NCBI GenBank assembly: GCA_964035575.1
Contig: OZ037892.1
Coordinates: 1,054,001-1,118,000 of the forward strand
Origin: Rhynchopus sp. YZ270_cl-10
Taxonomy: Eukaryota; Euglenozoa; Diplonemea; Diplonemida; Diplonemidae
Length of the DNA: 64,000 bases
Direction of reading: 5' to 3'
Each line of letters starts with the position of its first letter. Position 1 is the first letter of the stretch. A model generated the notes under the pieces. It worked only from the letters and a program-made list of their open reading frames with translations, searched no databases and was not told where the DNA came from. Below are positions 41,073 through 51,208 of this stretch, in pieces. Position numbers and translations under genes: made by a program.

Positions 41073-43376
41073 ATGCTCGCAAACGTGGTCTTACTTGGTG
41101 TGGTGTCTGTGCTTCCCAATGGGCATGTGACAGGGTGTATGGAGGGTAGCAAGGGACTACCGTTTTGCAATGCGTCTCTGTCTGTGGGTGATCGTGTGAA
41201 GGATCTTGTGGCTCGCATGACTACTGATGAGAAAGTAAGTATGATGGCACCAAGTGCCCTTCCTGGGGGTGCCGATGCGTGTGCCTTCAAAGATATTGGT
41301 GTTCCGCGCTTTGGCATCCCTCCGTATCTGCACCTTGTGGAGATGAACACAAATGTTGCGTCCTGCTGCCTGAAGGAGGGTCAGTGTGCCACCACATATG
41401 CAGGCCCAACAGGGCTGGGTGCTGCCTTCAACACAACAATGTGGCGCATGAAAGGTGAACTCATCTCTGATGAGTTCCGTGCAATGAACAACATCGGCTG
41501 GCATAGGTGTGTTGGAGCCTCTGATGTGAAGCAGGCTCCCATTGGTCTCACAGGGTTTGGCCCGAACATCAATATCATGCGCGACCCGCGTTGGGGGCGG
41601 AACTCGGAAGTGCCCTCGGAGGACCCCTTCCTTGCAGGAGAGTATGCACACCACTATGTGCGTGGGGGGCAGACAGGCGAGGATATGCGGTACACCAAGG
41701 TTGCCATGTCGCTCAAGCACTTTGCGGCGTATTCTGTTGAGGCGAACCGGTTTGCATTTGCACCGAATATCTCAATGCACGACCTGTGGGAGACATTCTT
41801 GCCGCAGTTCCAGCGTGGGATGGATGTGGACGGAGGCAATGCCACTGGTGTTATGTGCTCGTATGATGCGCCAAACGGTGTCCCCGCCTGTGCAAACAAA
41901 TACCTTCTGAATGATGTGCTGCGTGGTGACTTCAACCGTTCCGATGCCGTGGTGGGCACAGACTGCGGTGCTGTGCAGAACATGGTGTTGCACAACCACT
42001 ACTCAAAGACGGACTACGACGCCGCTAGAGACACACTCTTCGGTGGTAGCGACCTTGAGTTTGGTGACACATACTGGACGCCCATCTCCGAGGACGGCAA
42101 AGGCCTGCTGCAAGAGATCGTGGAGAAGGAGAAGGCCGAAGCCCTAGCCGCAATAGACGCGTCCCTAACACGCATCTTGACAGTGCGCTTCAAGACAGGC
42201 CAGTTCGACGACCTCGCAGACCAGCCCTACACAAAGATCGGTGCAGAAGTGGTGAACTCAACAGAACACCAGAAGATCAACCTCGACTCAACCCTGCAGT
42301 CGCTTGTGCTGCTCAAGAACAACGACACAACGCTTCCGATCAAGGCGCAGGGTGCAGAGAAGATCAGTCTTGCGCTTGTGGGGCCGCATGTTGATGCGCA
42401 ACTGGATCTCCTGTCTGATTACCACGGTGATCAAATATGCTTTGACGGAACGTACAACTGCATTCCCACGATTAGGGCTGTGTTCAGTGACTCGATTCCC
42501 AAGGATTACAGCTTCGTGCAGAGTGTGGCTGTGGAGAAGGGTGTCGACATCAACTCCAAGACGACGTCAGGCATTGCTGCCGCTGTGCACGCAGCTGCTC
42601 TCTCGAATGTGACGGTCTTCTTCGGAGGTCTGGGCCACGTCATGGAGCATGAAGGCATTGACCGCACCTCAGTGACACTGCCCGGTCAGCAGGGTGAGCT
42701 GCTGGACCAGATCCTTGCGCTTCCGAACAAGCCACGTGTGGTGATTGTGCTGATCAACGGTGGTGCTGTCTCGCTTGGGGCGGACACGATCTCAAAGGCG
42801 GATGCGATTGTGGAGGCGTTCTACCCATCGATCCGTGGTGCAGAGGCGCTGTACAAGACGCTGTTTGGTGCGAGCAACGCGTGGGGCCGGATGCCGTACA
42901 CCATCATGAAGGCGTCGACAGTGGCGGCACTGGACATGAACAACTTCGACATGGCAAAGGCACCAGGGCGGACGTACAAGTACCTGTCTGAGGAGGCGGA
43001 GTTTGAGTTTGGACACGGGCTGAGCTACACGACCTTCAACGTGACTGGGTGCACAGCAGACAACGTTGTGGCAACGAACACGGGTGCTGTTGCTGGGGAT
43101 GCAGTGGTGATGCTGTTCCACAGGCCTGGTGACGACGTGCGGGAGGCTGTGGGTGGGAAGCACCCTGTGCCGCTGAAGACACTGATCGGGTTTGACCGTG
43201 CTGCGCTGGGGCCAGGTGCGTCTGCGACACTGACGCTGACGGGACAGCGGTACGAGTCGCTTGACGAGAGTCTGAAGCTTGTGGACGAGAACGGTGTCCG
43301 CACGCAGTACCCTGGCACACACTACCTTGACTTCTTCGATGGTGTCAACACGTGCACCTTTGTGTACACGAACTGA
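41073..43376 (+). CDS. GH3 beta-glycosidase, secreted, paralog 1
   Basis: Intronless, 767 residues from the ATG at 41073, chosen because it opens a hydrophobic leader (MLANVVLLGVVSVLP) and aligns with the paralogs; an upstream in-frame ATG exists at 40956. The glycoside hydrolase family 3 layout is complete. The (beta/alpha)8 N-domain has the nucleophile Asp at about 297 in VVGTDCGAVQN. The alpha/beta sandwich carries the likely acid/base Glu at about 527 in EHEGIDR. The C-terminal FnIII-like domain follows EFGHGLSYTTFNVTG. SLPFCN-type N-terminus and VGTDC resemble plant-type beta-xylosidase/arabinofuranosidase members, but substrate cannot be read from sequence. Its first 100 bp of coding sequence and its leader differ from the other three copies, and element D ends only 155 bp upstream. 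Confidence 0.9.
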   Translation: MLANVVLLGVVSVLPNGHVTGCMEGSKGLPFCNASLSVGDRVKDLVARMTTDEKVSMMAPSALPGGADACAFKDIGVPRFGIPPYLHLVEMNTNVASCCLKEGQCATTYAGPTGLGAAFNTTMWRMKGELISDEFRAMNNIGWHRCVGASDVKQAPIGLTGFGPNINIMRDPRWGRNSEVPSEDPFLAGEYAHHYVRGGQTGEDMRYTKVAMSLKHFAAYSVEANRFAFAPNISMHDLWETFLPQFQRGMDVDGGNATGVMCSYDAPNGVPACANKYLLNDVLRGDFNRSDAVVGTDCGAVQNMVLHNHYSKTDYDAARDTLFGGSDLEFGDTYWTPISEDGKGLLQEIVEKEKAEALAAIDASLTRILTVRFKTGQFDDLADQPYTKIGAEVVNSTEHQKINLDSTLQSLVLLKNNDTTLPIKAQGAEKISLALVGPHVDAQLDLLSDYHGDQICFDGTYNCIPTIRAVFSDSIPKDYSFVQSVAVEKGVDINSKTTSGIAAAVHAAALSNVTVFFGGLGHVMEHEGIDRTSVTLPGQQGELLDQILALPNKPRVVIVLINGGAVSLGADTISKADAIVEAFYPSIRGAEALYKTLFGASNAWGRMPYTIMKASTVAALDMNNFDMAKAPGRTYKYLSEEAEFEFGHGLSYTTFNVTGCTADNVVATNTGAVAGDAVVMLFHRPGDDVREAVGGKHPVPLKTLIGFDRAALGPGASATLTLTGQRYESLDESLKLVDENGVRTQYPGTHYLDFFDGVNTCTFVYTN

Positions 43377-43926
43377 ACCTGGTTTGTGTTCTGTTATTCG
43401 TTTTGTTTACTGCATGGTGTTGTGAGAGCATTGTTAAATGGTGACACAGCTTGCCACAACTTCTCCAACGAAATTTTGTTTATTTTTAGCTTTTGCGTGT
43501 TCCTCTGTGTCTCCTGGCTTATGTATAGTGGTCGAGGGTTTGTTGCTGTTGTTCTCGGTACAGCTGCTGAGTACATGCGGCATCTGTCATCAAGAGTGCC
43601 CAACACCCTGCAGCCCCTATTTTGTCATGGTCACTGAAGAGTGCAGCACCTGTCATGTTTTACCATACCAATTGACGAAGATATTGTTTAGCGCGTGTGA
43701 CGCTTCTTGCATTCGCACCTTTCTCTTGCATGTTTACGATGTAATGCTGTCGCCCTTTTGAGTGTTCTGGTTTCACGAACACAGTCTGCGACGCACTATC
43801 CTCGTATCCTTTTGCATTCGAGTAAAGGAGATCAAAAATGTTAAGAACCATATTCCCTTTAAAGCTGATGCTGCATTCGTGCTTATTTTTACCCCCGACA
43901 ACACGTCGACAGGACAAACCCAAACA
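43377..43926. other. GH3 intergenic spacer 1
   Basis: AT-rich, no gene. The 5' flank of the next gene ends ACCCAAACA immediately before ATG, a sequence conserved at all three downstream GH3 starts. Confidence 0.6.
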
Positions 43927-46254
43927 ATGCTCCGCCCAACCCTGCTGCTGTTGGCAGTGTCAACCGCATCTGCTGCCAGAGACATCCCATCGAGCTTCCC
44001 CAACGGCCATGTGTGGGGGTGCTACAATGTGAGCAAGGATCTGCCCTTCTGCGACTCGACGCTTCCGATGTACTCGCGCATCAGTGATTTGGTGGGGCGG
44101 CTCACTGATGATGAGATGATCAGCTTTCTTGCACCTGACGCAAGCGTGAATGTTAGCTCGTGCGCACTGATGAACTCTGGCGTGGCACGGCTTGGGATCC
44201 CTCCCTACCTGCACCTGGTCGAGATGAACAGTGCTGTTGCCGCCTGCTGCTTGAAGGAGGGACAGTGCGCCACCACATACGCGGGGTCATCTGGGCTGGG
44301 TGCTGCCTTCAACACAACAATGTGGCGCTTGAAGGGCGAAGTCGTCTCCACCGAGATGCGTGCTTTCAACAACGTGCAGTGGTGGCGGTGCAGCGGTGGA
44401 ATGCCCCTCAAGAAGGTCGGCCTGACAGGGTACGGCCCGAACATCAATATCATGCGCGACCCGCGTTGGGGGCGGAACTCGGAAGTGCCCTCGGAGGACC
44501 CCTTCCTTGCAGGAGAGTATGCACACCACTATGTGCGTGGGGGGCAGACAGGCGAGGATATGCGGTACACCAAGGTTGCCATGTCGCTCAAGCACTACGC
44601 GGTGTATGAGGTGGAGCATCAGAGGGCGTCGTTCGCACCGAACGTCACGATGCACGACCTGTGGGAGACATTCTTGCATCAGTTCCAACGTGGCATGGAG
44701 GTCGACGGAGGCAATGCCACTGGTGTTATGTGTGCGTACTCCGCACCAAACGGTGTCCCCGCCTGTGCAAACAAATACCTCCTGAATGATGTCCTCCGTG
44801 ACCACTTTGGCCGTCCCGATGCCGTGGTGGGCACAGACTGCGGCGCCATCAACGACTTTGTGGTGAACCACCACTACTCGAAGACAAAGCTCGATGCTGC
44901 AGCAGACGCGCTCTTCGGAGGGACAGACTTCGAGCACGGCGACATCTACTGGACACTGAAGTCCCTGAAGGGTGAGGGCCTTCTTGAACAGCTCCTCACG
45001 ACAAACAGGTCAACAGCACACCCCGCTATTGTGCAGGCTCTTACCCGTGCCCTTGCCGTGCGCTTCAAGACAGGCCAGTTCGACGACCTCGCAGACCAGC
45101 CCTACACAAAGATCGGTGCAGAAGTGGTGAACTCAACAGAACACCAGAAGATCAACCTCGACTCAACCCTGCAGTCGCTTGTGCTGCTCAAGAACAACGA
45201 CACAACGCTTCCGATCAAGGCGCAGGGTGCAGAGAAGATCAGTCTTGCGCTTGTGGGGCCGCATGTTGTGTCGCAGCACGACCTTCTGCCCGGGTATTAT
45301 GGTGACCAGGCATGTGCCGACAGCACGTACGATTGCATTCCCACGATCAAGGCTGTGTTCGAGGAGTTGATTGCCAGAGAGCAGTCGCATGTAGTGTCAA
45401 CTGTCGCAGTGGAGAAAGGTGTCGACATCAACACGACTGACAGCACGGGCATTGCTGCCGCTGTGCACGCAGCCTCCCTATCCAACGTCACCATCTTCTT
45501 CGGAGGTCTGAACCAGTCAATAGAACGTGAAGGACATGACCGCACCACAGTGACACTGCCCGGTCAGCAGGGTGAACTGCTGGACCAGATCCTTGCCCTT
45601 CCGAACAAGCCACGTGTGGTGATTGTGCTGATCAACGGTGGTGCTGTCTCGCTTGGGGCGGACACGATCTCGAAGGCGGATGCGATTGTGGAGGCGTTCT
45701 ACCCATCGATCCGTGGTGCAGAGGCGCTGTACAAGACGCTGTTTGGTGCGAGCAACGCGTGGGGCCGGATGCCGTACACCATCATGAAGGCGTCGACAGT
45801 GGCGGCACTGGACATGAACAACTTCGACATGGCAAAGGCACCAGGGCGGACGTACAAGTACCTGTCTGAGGAGGCGGAGTTTGAGTTTGGACACGGGCTG
45901 AGCTACACGACCTTCAACGTGACTGGGTGCACAGCAGACAACGTTGTGGCAACGAACACGGGTGCTGTTGCTGGGGATGCAGTGGTGATGCTGTTCCACA
46001 GGCCTGGTGACGACGTGCGGGAGGCTGTGGGTGGGAAGCACCCTGTGCCGCTGAAGACACTGATCGGGTTTGACCGTGCTGCGCTGGGGCCGGGTGCGTC
46101 TGCGACACTGACGCTGACGGGACAGCGGTACGAGTCGCTTGACGAGAGTCTGAAGCTTGTGGACGAGAACGGTGTCCGCACGCAGTACCCTGGCACACAC
46201 TACCTTGACTTCTTCGATGGTGTCAACACGTGCACCTTTGTGCACACTATTTGA
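43927..46254 (+). CDS. GH3 beta-glycosidase, secreted, paralog 2
   Basis: Intronless, 775 residues. Signal peptide MLRPTLLLLAVSTASA, then RDIPSSFPNGHVWGCYNVSK. Nucleophile Asp about 304 in VVGTDCGAIND; acid/base Glu in EREGHDRTTV. It shares the common middle and C-terminal blocks almost base for base with the others, but has private patches, for example HRCS-type WWRCSGGMPLKK, YEVEHQRASFAP and SQHDLLPGYYGDQACAD. Its C-terminus (CTFVHTI) matches paralog 3, whereas paralogs 1 and 4 end FVYTN. The ATG at 43927 is chosen over the open frame beginning at 43762 because it starts the signal peptide. Confidence 0.92.
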   Translation: MLRPTLLLLAVSTASAARDIPSSFPNGHVWGCYNVSKDLPFCDSTLPMYSRISDLVGRLTDDEMISFLAPDASVNVSSCALMNSGVARLGIPPYLHLVEMNSAVAACCLKEGQCATTYAGSSGLGAAFNTTMWRLKGEVVSTEMRAFNNVQWWRCSGGMPLKKVGLTGYGPNINIMRDPRWGRNSEVPSEDPFLAGEYAHHYVRGGQTGEDMRYTKVAMSLKHYAVYEVEHQRASFAPNVTMHDLWETFLHQFQRGMEVDGGNATGVMCAYSAPNGVPACANKYLLNDVLRDHFGRPDAVVGTDCGAINDFVVNHHYSKTKLDAAADALFGGTDFEHGDIYWTLKSLKGEGLLEQLLTTNRSTAHPAIVQALTRALAVRFKTGQFDDLADQPYTKIGAEVVNSTEHQKINLDSTLQSLVLLKNNDTTLPIKAQGAEKISLALVGPHVVSQHDLLPGYYGDQACADSTYDCIPTIKAVFEELIAREQSHVVSTVAVEKGVDINTTDSTGIAAAVHAASLSNVTIFFGGLNQSIEREGHDRTTVTLPGQQGELLDQILALPNKPRVVIVLINGGAVSLGADTISKADAIVEAFYPSIRGAEALYKTLFGASNAWGRMPYTIMKASTVAALDMNNFDMAKAPGRTYKYLSEEAEFEFGHGLSYTTFNVTGCTADNVVATNTGAVAGDAVVMLFHRPGDDVREAVGGKHPVPLKTLIGFDRAALGPGASATLTLTGQRYESLDESLKLVDENGVRTQYPGTHYLDFFDGVNTCTFVHTI

Positions 46255-47423
46255 ATACCGTGAACGTAACATATGTGGACTGTAATATTGTTCCAGTTTG
46301 CCAAATGACCCAAAAGTTCCACAATTTTTACGGTTCATGTATTTTACGTTTACTGCAATTGAATTCCGCAATTGAATAATATTTTATTCGTCAAGATTAT
46401 AACGTCTGGAATCTTTTCCTCGCCACGTGCGAACTCTGTGTAATGATCGTGTCTGTTTCGGGCAGGTACAGCACAGCTGTCTTCGGAACAGCGATTGCCT
46501 ATTCCTTTGCAGACTGTGCGCTACCCCCTGACAATGTATCTTATTTTATTTTTAGCCACCCCGTTTTACGAGGTGACAACTCATGTGAGACTCAGGGTCA
46601 TGTTGACATACTACATGGATTACAAAAGATCTTAATTAAGATAAGAGCGAAAAACACCATTTTTTAAAGATCTTAGTGTTTTCTTAAAATTAAGTAAGAT
46701 CTTAGTGTTTTGTGTTGAATATCTTAGTTTTTTTTTGTTAAGATCTTAGTTTCCACCAAAAAAAACTAAGATCTTAAAAACAAAACTACGATCTTAACAA
46801 TAAAGTGGCTACGATCTTAGAAAAAAAAACTAAGATCTTAGAAAAAAAACTAAGATCTTAGTTTTTTGGTGTTTTTTTCCACTAAGATCTTAATGGAAAA
46901 AAAAAACTAAGAAGATATCAAAACCCCGCTCAAAAAAAATTTCCCCTTACTAAGATCTTTTGTTTTCCATGATACTATTATTTTCTCTTTATTTTCCCTT
47001 TGCATTTGTTTGACATAGCCTACGCGTGGTTGTGTCACCGTGGAGTGGCACTGAGAACCCTATTTTGTTTCCAGGCGTGTATATGAGTGATCCTCGACAC
47101 TGCGAACCACGTGACCACGTGCTGGTCTTGGTCTAACGCAGCTGGGTGAAGGTCCTGTGGAAGGTGCACGTTTTCGAAGAGATTCACTTCACCATTTGGG
47201 ACGTCATGTTCTGTATAAAGGAGGTGGTCTTGTGAGAAGCGTGCCAGACACAAAATTGTCACTTCCAAAAGTTTGTTTCTCTTTTAAAATTTTTAGACGT
47301 GAGATATTTGAAGCCAACGTACAATACTTAACTCAACCTACCCATTGCCTGCAAGTCTTGCCGTTGTCTCCTTTTCTCTAACACAATCCACACCACTTTC
47401 AGACGTCTGATTAAACCCAAACA
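46255..47423. other. GH3 intergenic spacer 2 with a GATCTTA array
   Basis: No gene. Holds the inverted-repeat array at 46622-46963. Again ACCCAAACA precedes the next ATG. Confidence 0.6.
46622..46963. repeat. Palindromic TAAGATCTTA array with inverted ends
   Basis: About eleven copies of TAAGATCTTA or close variants in 340 bp, separated by A- or T-rich spacers. Bounded by ACAAAAGATCTTA on the left and its reverse complement TAAGATCTTTTGT on the right. Similar in design to the other small elements; no TA duplication. Confidence 0.85.
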
Positions 47424-49757
47424 ATGCTCCGCCCAACCCTGCTGCTGCTGGCAGTGTCAACCGCATCTGCTGCCAGAGACATCCCATCGAGCTTCCCCAA
47501 CGGCCATGTGTGGGGGTGCTACAATGTGAGCAAGGATCTGCCCTTCTGCGACTCGACGCTTCCGATGTACTCGCGCATCAGTGATTTGGTGGGGCGGCTC
47601 ACGGACGAGGAACTTATCAGCTTTCTTGCACCTGACGGGACCTCGACTGTGAGTACTTGCGCACTGCGTGACCATGGTGTGCAGAGGCTCGGCATTCCTG
47701 CATACGTACACCTCATCGAGATGAACACACAGGCAAACTCCTGTTGCTTGAAGGAGGGCCAGTGTGCCACCACATATGCAGGCCCAACAGGGCTGGGTGC
47801 TGCCTTCAACACAACAATGTGGCGCATGAAAGGTGAACTCATCTCTGATGAGTTCCGTGCAATGAACAACATCGGCTGGCATAGGTGTGGCGGAGACAAC
47901 CCCGACCCTGGCATGCTTATTGGCCTGACAGGGTACGGCCCGAACATCAACATCATGCGCGACCCGCGTTGGGGGCGGAACTCAGAAGTGCCCTCGGAGG
48001 ACCCCTTCCTTGCAGGAGAGTATGCACACCACTATGTGCGTGGGGGGCAGACAGGCGAGGATATGCGGTACACCAAGGTTGCCATGTCGCTCAAGCACTT
48101 TGCTGTTTACGAGGTGGAGAACCAGAGGGGATCATTTGCACCAATGGTGTCGCAGCACGACCTGTGGGAGACATTCTTGCATCAGTACCAGCGTGGGATG
48201 GATGTGGACGGAGGCAATGCCACTGGTGTAATGTGCTCGTACGCTTCTCCCAATGGCATTCCCGCCTGTGCAAACAAGTATCTCCTGAACCAGGTGCTGC
48301 GTGGTGACTTCAACCGTCCTGATGCAGTGGTGGGCACAGACTGCGGCGCTGTGACGAATATGTTCACCGCCAACAACTACTCGAAGACAAAGCTCGATGC
48401 TGCAGCAGACGCGCTCTTCGGTGGCAGCGACCTTGAGTTTGGTGACACATACTGGTCACTGAAGTCCCTAAAGGGGGAGGGCCTTCTGGAGGAGCTCCTC
48501 ACGACAAACAGATCAGCAGCACACCCCGCTATCGTACAGGCTCTTACCCGCGTTCTTGCCGTGCGCTTCAAGACAGGCCAGTTCGACGACCTCGCAGACC
48601 AGCCCTACACAAAGATCGGTGCAGAAGTGGTGAACTCAACAGAACACCAGAAGATCAACCTCGACTCAACCCTGCAGTCGCTTGTGCTGCTCAAGAACAA
48701 CGACGCAACGCTTCCGATCAAGGCGCAGGGTGCAGAGAAGATCAGTCTTGCGCTTGTGGGGCCGCATGTTGATTCGAGGAAAGAACTCCTGTCTGATTAC
48801 CACGGTGACCAGACATGTGCCGACCACACCTACAACTGCGTTCCCAGCATCAGGGACATGTTCAGCGACTCGATTCCCAAGGATTACAGCTTCGTGCAGA
48901 GTGTGGCTGTGGAGAAGGGTGTCGACTACGACTCAACGAATACATCAGGCATTGCTGCCGCTGTGCACGCAGCCTCCCTGTCCAACGTCACCATCTTCTT
49001 CGGAGGCATCCAAACCACTACCATCGAACACGAAGGCATTGACCGCACCACAGTGACACTGCCCGGTCAGCAGGATGAACTGCTGGACCAGATCCTTGCC
49101 CTTCCGAACAAGCCACGTGTGGTGATTGTGCTGATCAACGGCGGTGCTGTCTCGCTTGGGGCGGACACGATCTCGAAGGCGGATGCGATTGTGGAGGCGT
49201 TCTACCCATCGATCCGTGGTGCAGAGGCGCTGTACAAGACGCTGTTTGGTGCGAGCAACGCGTGGGGCCGGATGCCGTACACCATCATGAAGGCGTCGAC
49301 AGTGGCGGCACTGGACATGAACAACTTCGACATGGCAAAGGCACCAGGGCGGACGTACAAGTACCTGTCTGAGGAGGCGGAGTTTGAGTTTGGACACGGG
49401 CTGAGCTACACGACCTTCAACGTGACTGGGTGCACAGCAGACAACGTTGTGGCAACGAACACGGGTGCTGTTGCTGGGGATGCAGTGGTGATGCTGTTCC
49501 ACAGGCCTGGTGACGACGTGCGGGAGGCTGTGGGTGGGAAGCACCCTGTGCCGCTGAAGACACTGATCGGGTTTGACCGTGCTGCGCTGGGGCCGGGTGC
49601 GTCTGCGACACTGACGCTGACGGGACAGCGGTACGAGTCGCTTGACGAGAGTCTGAAGCTTGTGGACGAGAACGGTGTCCGCACGCAGTACCCTGGCACA
49701 CACTACCTTGACTTCTTCGATGGTGTCAACACGTGCACCTTTGTGCACACTATTTAA
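47424..49757 (+). CDS. GH3 beta-glycosidase, secreted, paralog 3
   Basis: Intronless, 777 residues. Same signal peptide as paralogs 2 and 4. Nucleophile Asp about 306 in VVGTDCGAVTNM; acid/base Glu in EHEGIDRTTV. Mosaic: the N-terminal VGRLTDEELISFLAPDG patch resembles paralog 2, the GELISDEFRAMNNIGWHR block is that of paralogs 1 and 4, LFGGSDLEFGDTYW is that of paralog 1, and the tail CTFVHTI is that of paralog 2. The last 700 bp are nearly identical in all four genes. Confidence 0.92.
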   Translation: MLRPTLLLLAVSTASAARDIPSSFPNGHVWGCYNVSKDLPFCDSTLPMYSRISDLVGRLTDEELISFLAPDGTSTVSTCALRDHGVQRLGIPAYVHLIEMNTQANSCCLKEGQCATTYAGPTGLGAAFNTTMWRMKGELISDEFRAMNNIGWHRCGGDNPDPGMLIGLTGYGPNINIMRDPRWGRNSEVPSEDPFLAGEYAHHYVRGGQTGEDMRYTKVAMSLKHFAVYEVENQRGSFAPMVSQHDLWETFLHQYQRGMDVDGGNATGVMCSYASPNGIPACANKYLLNQVLRGDFNRPDAVVGTDCGAVTNMFTANNYSKTKLDAAADALFGGSDLEFGDTYWSLKSLKGEGLLEELLTTNRSAAHPAIVQALTRVLAVRFKTGQFDDLADQPYTKIGAEVVNSTEHQKINLDSTLQSLVLLKNNDATLPIKAQGAEKISLALVGPHVDSRKELLSDYHGDQTCADHTYNCVPSIRDMFSDSIPKDYSFVQSVAVEKGVDYDSTNTSGIAAAVHAASLSNVTIFFGGIQTTTIEHEGIDRTTVTLPGQQDELLDQILALPNKPRVVIVLINGGAVSLGADTISKADAIVEAFYPSIRGAEALYKTLFGASNAWGRMPYTIMKASTVAALDMNNFDMAKAPGRTYKYLSEEAEFEFGHGLSYTTFNVTGCTADNVVATNTGAVAGDAVVMLFHRPGDDVREAVGGKHPVPLKTLIGFDRAALGPGASATLTLTGQRYESLDESLKLVDENGVRTQYPGTHYLDFFDGVNTCTFVHTI

Positions 49758-51208
49758 ACTGCCCGTTCATTCTTTTTGCGTGAACATGCTATGTTCAGCT
49801 GGATGAGTGTTCTCTTACGAAGCTCCTCCCGATTTTGTTTTTTTTTGTGTGTCAGTTTGACATGTTTTTGTGAAGCTTTATCCACGAGGCATTGTTTTTT
49901 TGGTGTCACTGTTCTCTTGACTTCTTATTCCACGAATGCTGCGCCTGTGAACGGCTTCAGTACCTACAACAGTGCGAGTGTGACAGTGTGTCAGATCTCT
50001 GCGCTGATAAAATACGTCCCGTCCACTGTGCAGCTTTGTCACGAATTAGTAGTTCTTGCTTCTGAGATGCCGAGTCTGCACAGCATACTTCTGTGGGTGC
50101 AAAAGTGCCCACAGTGCAATATACTGCCTCTTTGTTCAGTCTCTTGTGTTTATTTTTGTACATTACGCGACCAGTTGCCCCTGTCACCTGCTGTTGAGAG
50201 TGAGTGGGGTAAGTGGCATCGTTGCTTGGAGCGTGTTGCTCTGAGACGTGATTATTCTTTTGTGTACGTGTCTTTCTTCCTGTTTTTGTTTAGAGATGTT
50301 GTGCATAAGATGCACATTCACATTGTCCAAGGATTTCTTTGTTTTTGTTTCCTGTAGCTGCGCGCCAGATGCATTGTGCATACCAACCTTCGATTTCAAT
50401 TTTTGATGCGGGTACATCTGCGACAGTCGGTCTGCAGAGGCGTTTGCTTTTAAAGTGCTGACACACAAAAGGCTTACGATCATTTTACACCTTTTCTTTC
50501 TCTTTATTTTACGTTGTTCTAGGTGACCAAGCACAAAAGTCCTGAGGTATTCTAACTTTTTCGGGTTTAGGTGACTCAGCACGAGGCGTAGGTTTATCTT
50601 TTACCGACCCTCCCCCGTGAAATTGTCCCCCCCCTAAAACCGGTATTTTGCCCCGACGGACAATTTCAAGGCAGGGGGGACAATTTCAAGGGAGTCGCGG
50701 GGACAACCTTTGCTCTCCCTTCTTCACACCAAAACGGCCACCCCCCTACAGTACGAGAAATTGTCCCCCCTTTTTTCCGTACGTGATATTGTCCCCCCTC
50801 ACTTTTTCCCCCAGGGGGGACAATTTCAAGGGGGTCGGAGGGGGGGACAATTTCACGGGGGAGGGTCGGTACAAACTTTTCTTTTTGTTGTGTCCGAATC
50901 AGACAATTAAGAGATTGTAGACACGACAAAAATAGCGTACTTTCTTATTCAAGGCGGTTTATTACGCAAAAAGGCCTTACCAACCGTTTCTATTTTGATC
51001 AAAAAGAAACCTGACGTGTCACTTCTTTTACGTGACGTGTTGTATAACAGCGAGACTGTATTGATCATATCTCAGGTTTTTTTTGTTTCCCACGCAGTTT
51101 CTTTGAACACTTTTCATGTACAACAATGCACCACTGTACTCTATTTTTCTCTTCCTCCTACCCCCGACACGAATCATATAACAATACAGAGCGATACTTA
51201 CCCAAACA
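49758..51208. other. GH3 intergenic spacer 3
   Basis: No gene; T-rich. Contains weak hairpin-family motifs (about 50480-50590, including AGGTGACCAAGCACAAAAG and AGGTGACTCAGCACGAGG) and the element at 50604-50869. Confidence 0.6.
50604..50869. mobile_element. TA-flanked inverted-repeat element, 266 bp
   Basis: Perfect 30-bp terminal inverted repeats beginning CCGACCCTCCCCCGTG, flanked by TA (50602-50603 and 50870-50871). Interior: GGGGACAATTTCAAGG-type units in both orientations. Non-coding. Confidence 0.88.

Noticed and set aside
42792-43322. Long minus-strand frames inside the GH3 genes (also at 45517-46371, 48945-49748, 52832-53485)
   Set aside because: Antisense shadows of strongly biased codons; their sequence follows the sense protein and they recur only because the sense genes are duplicated.
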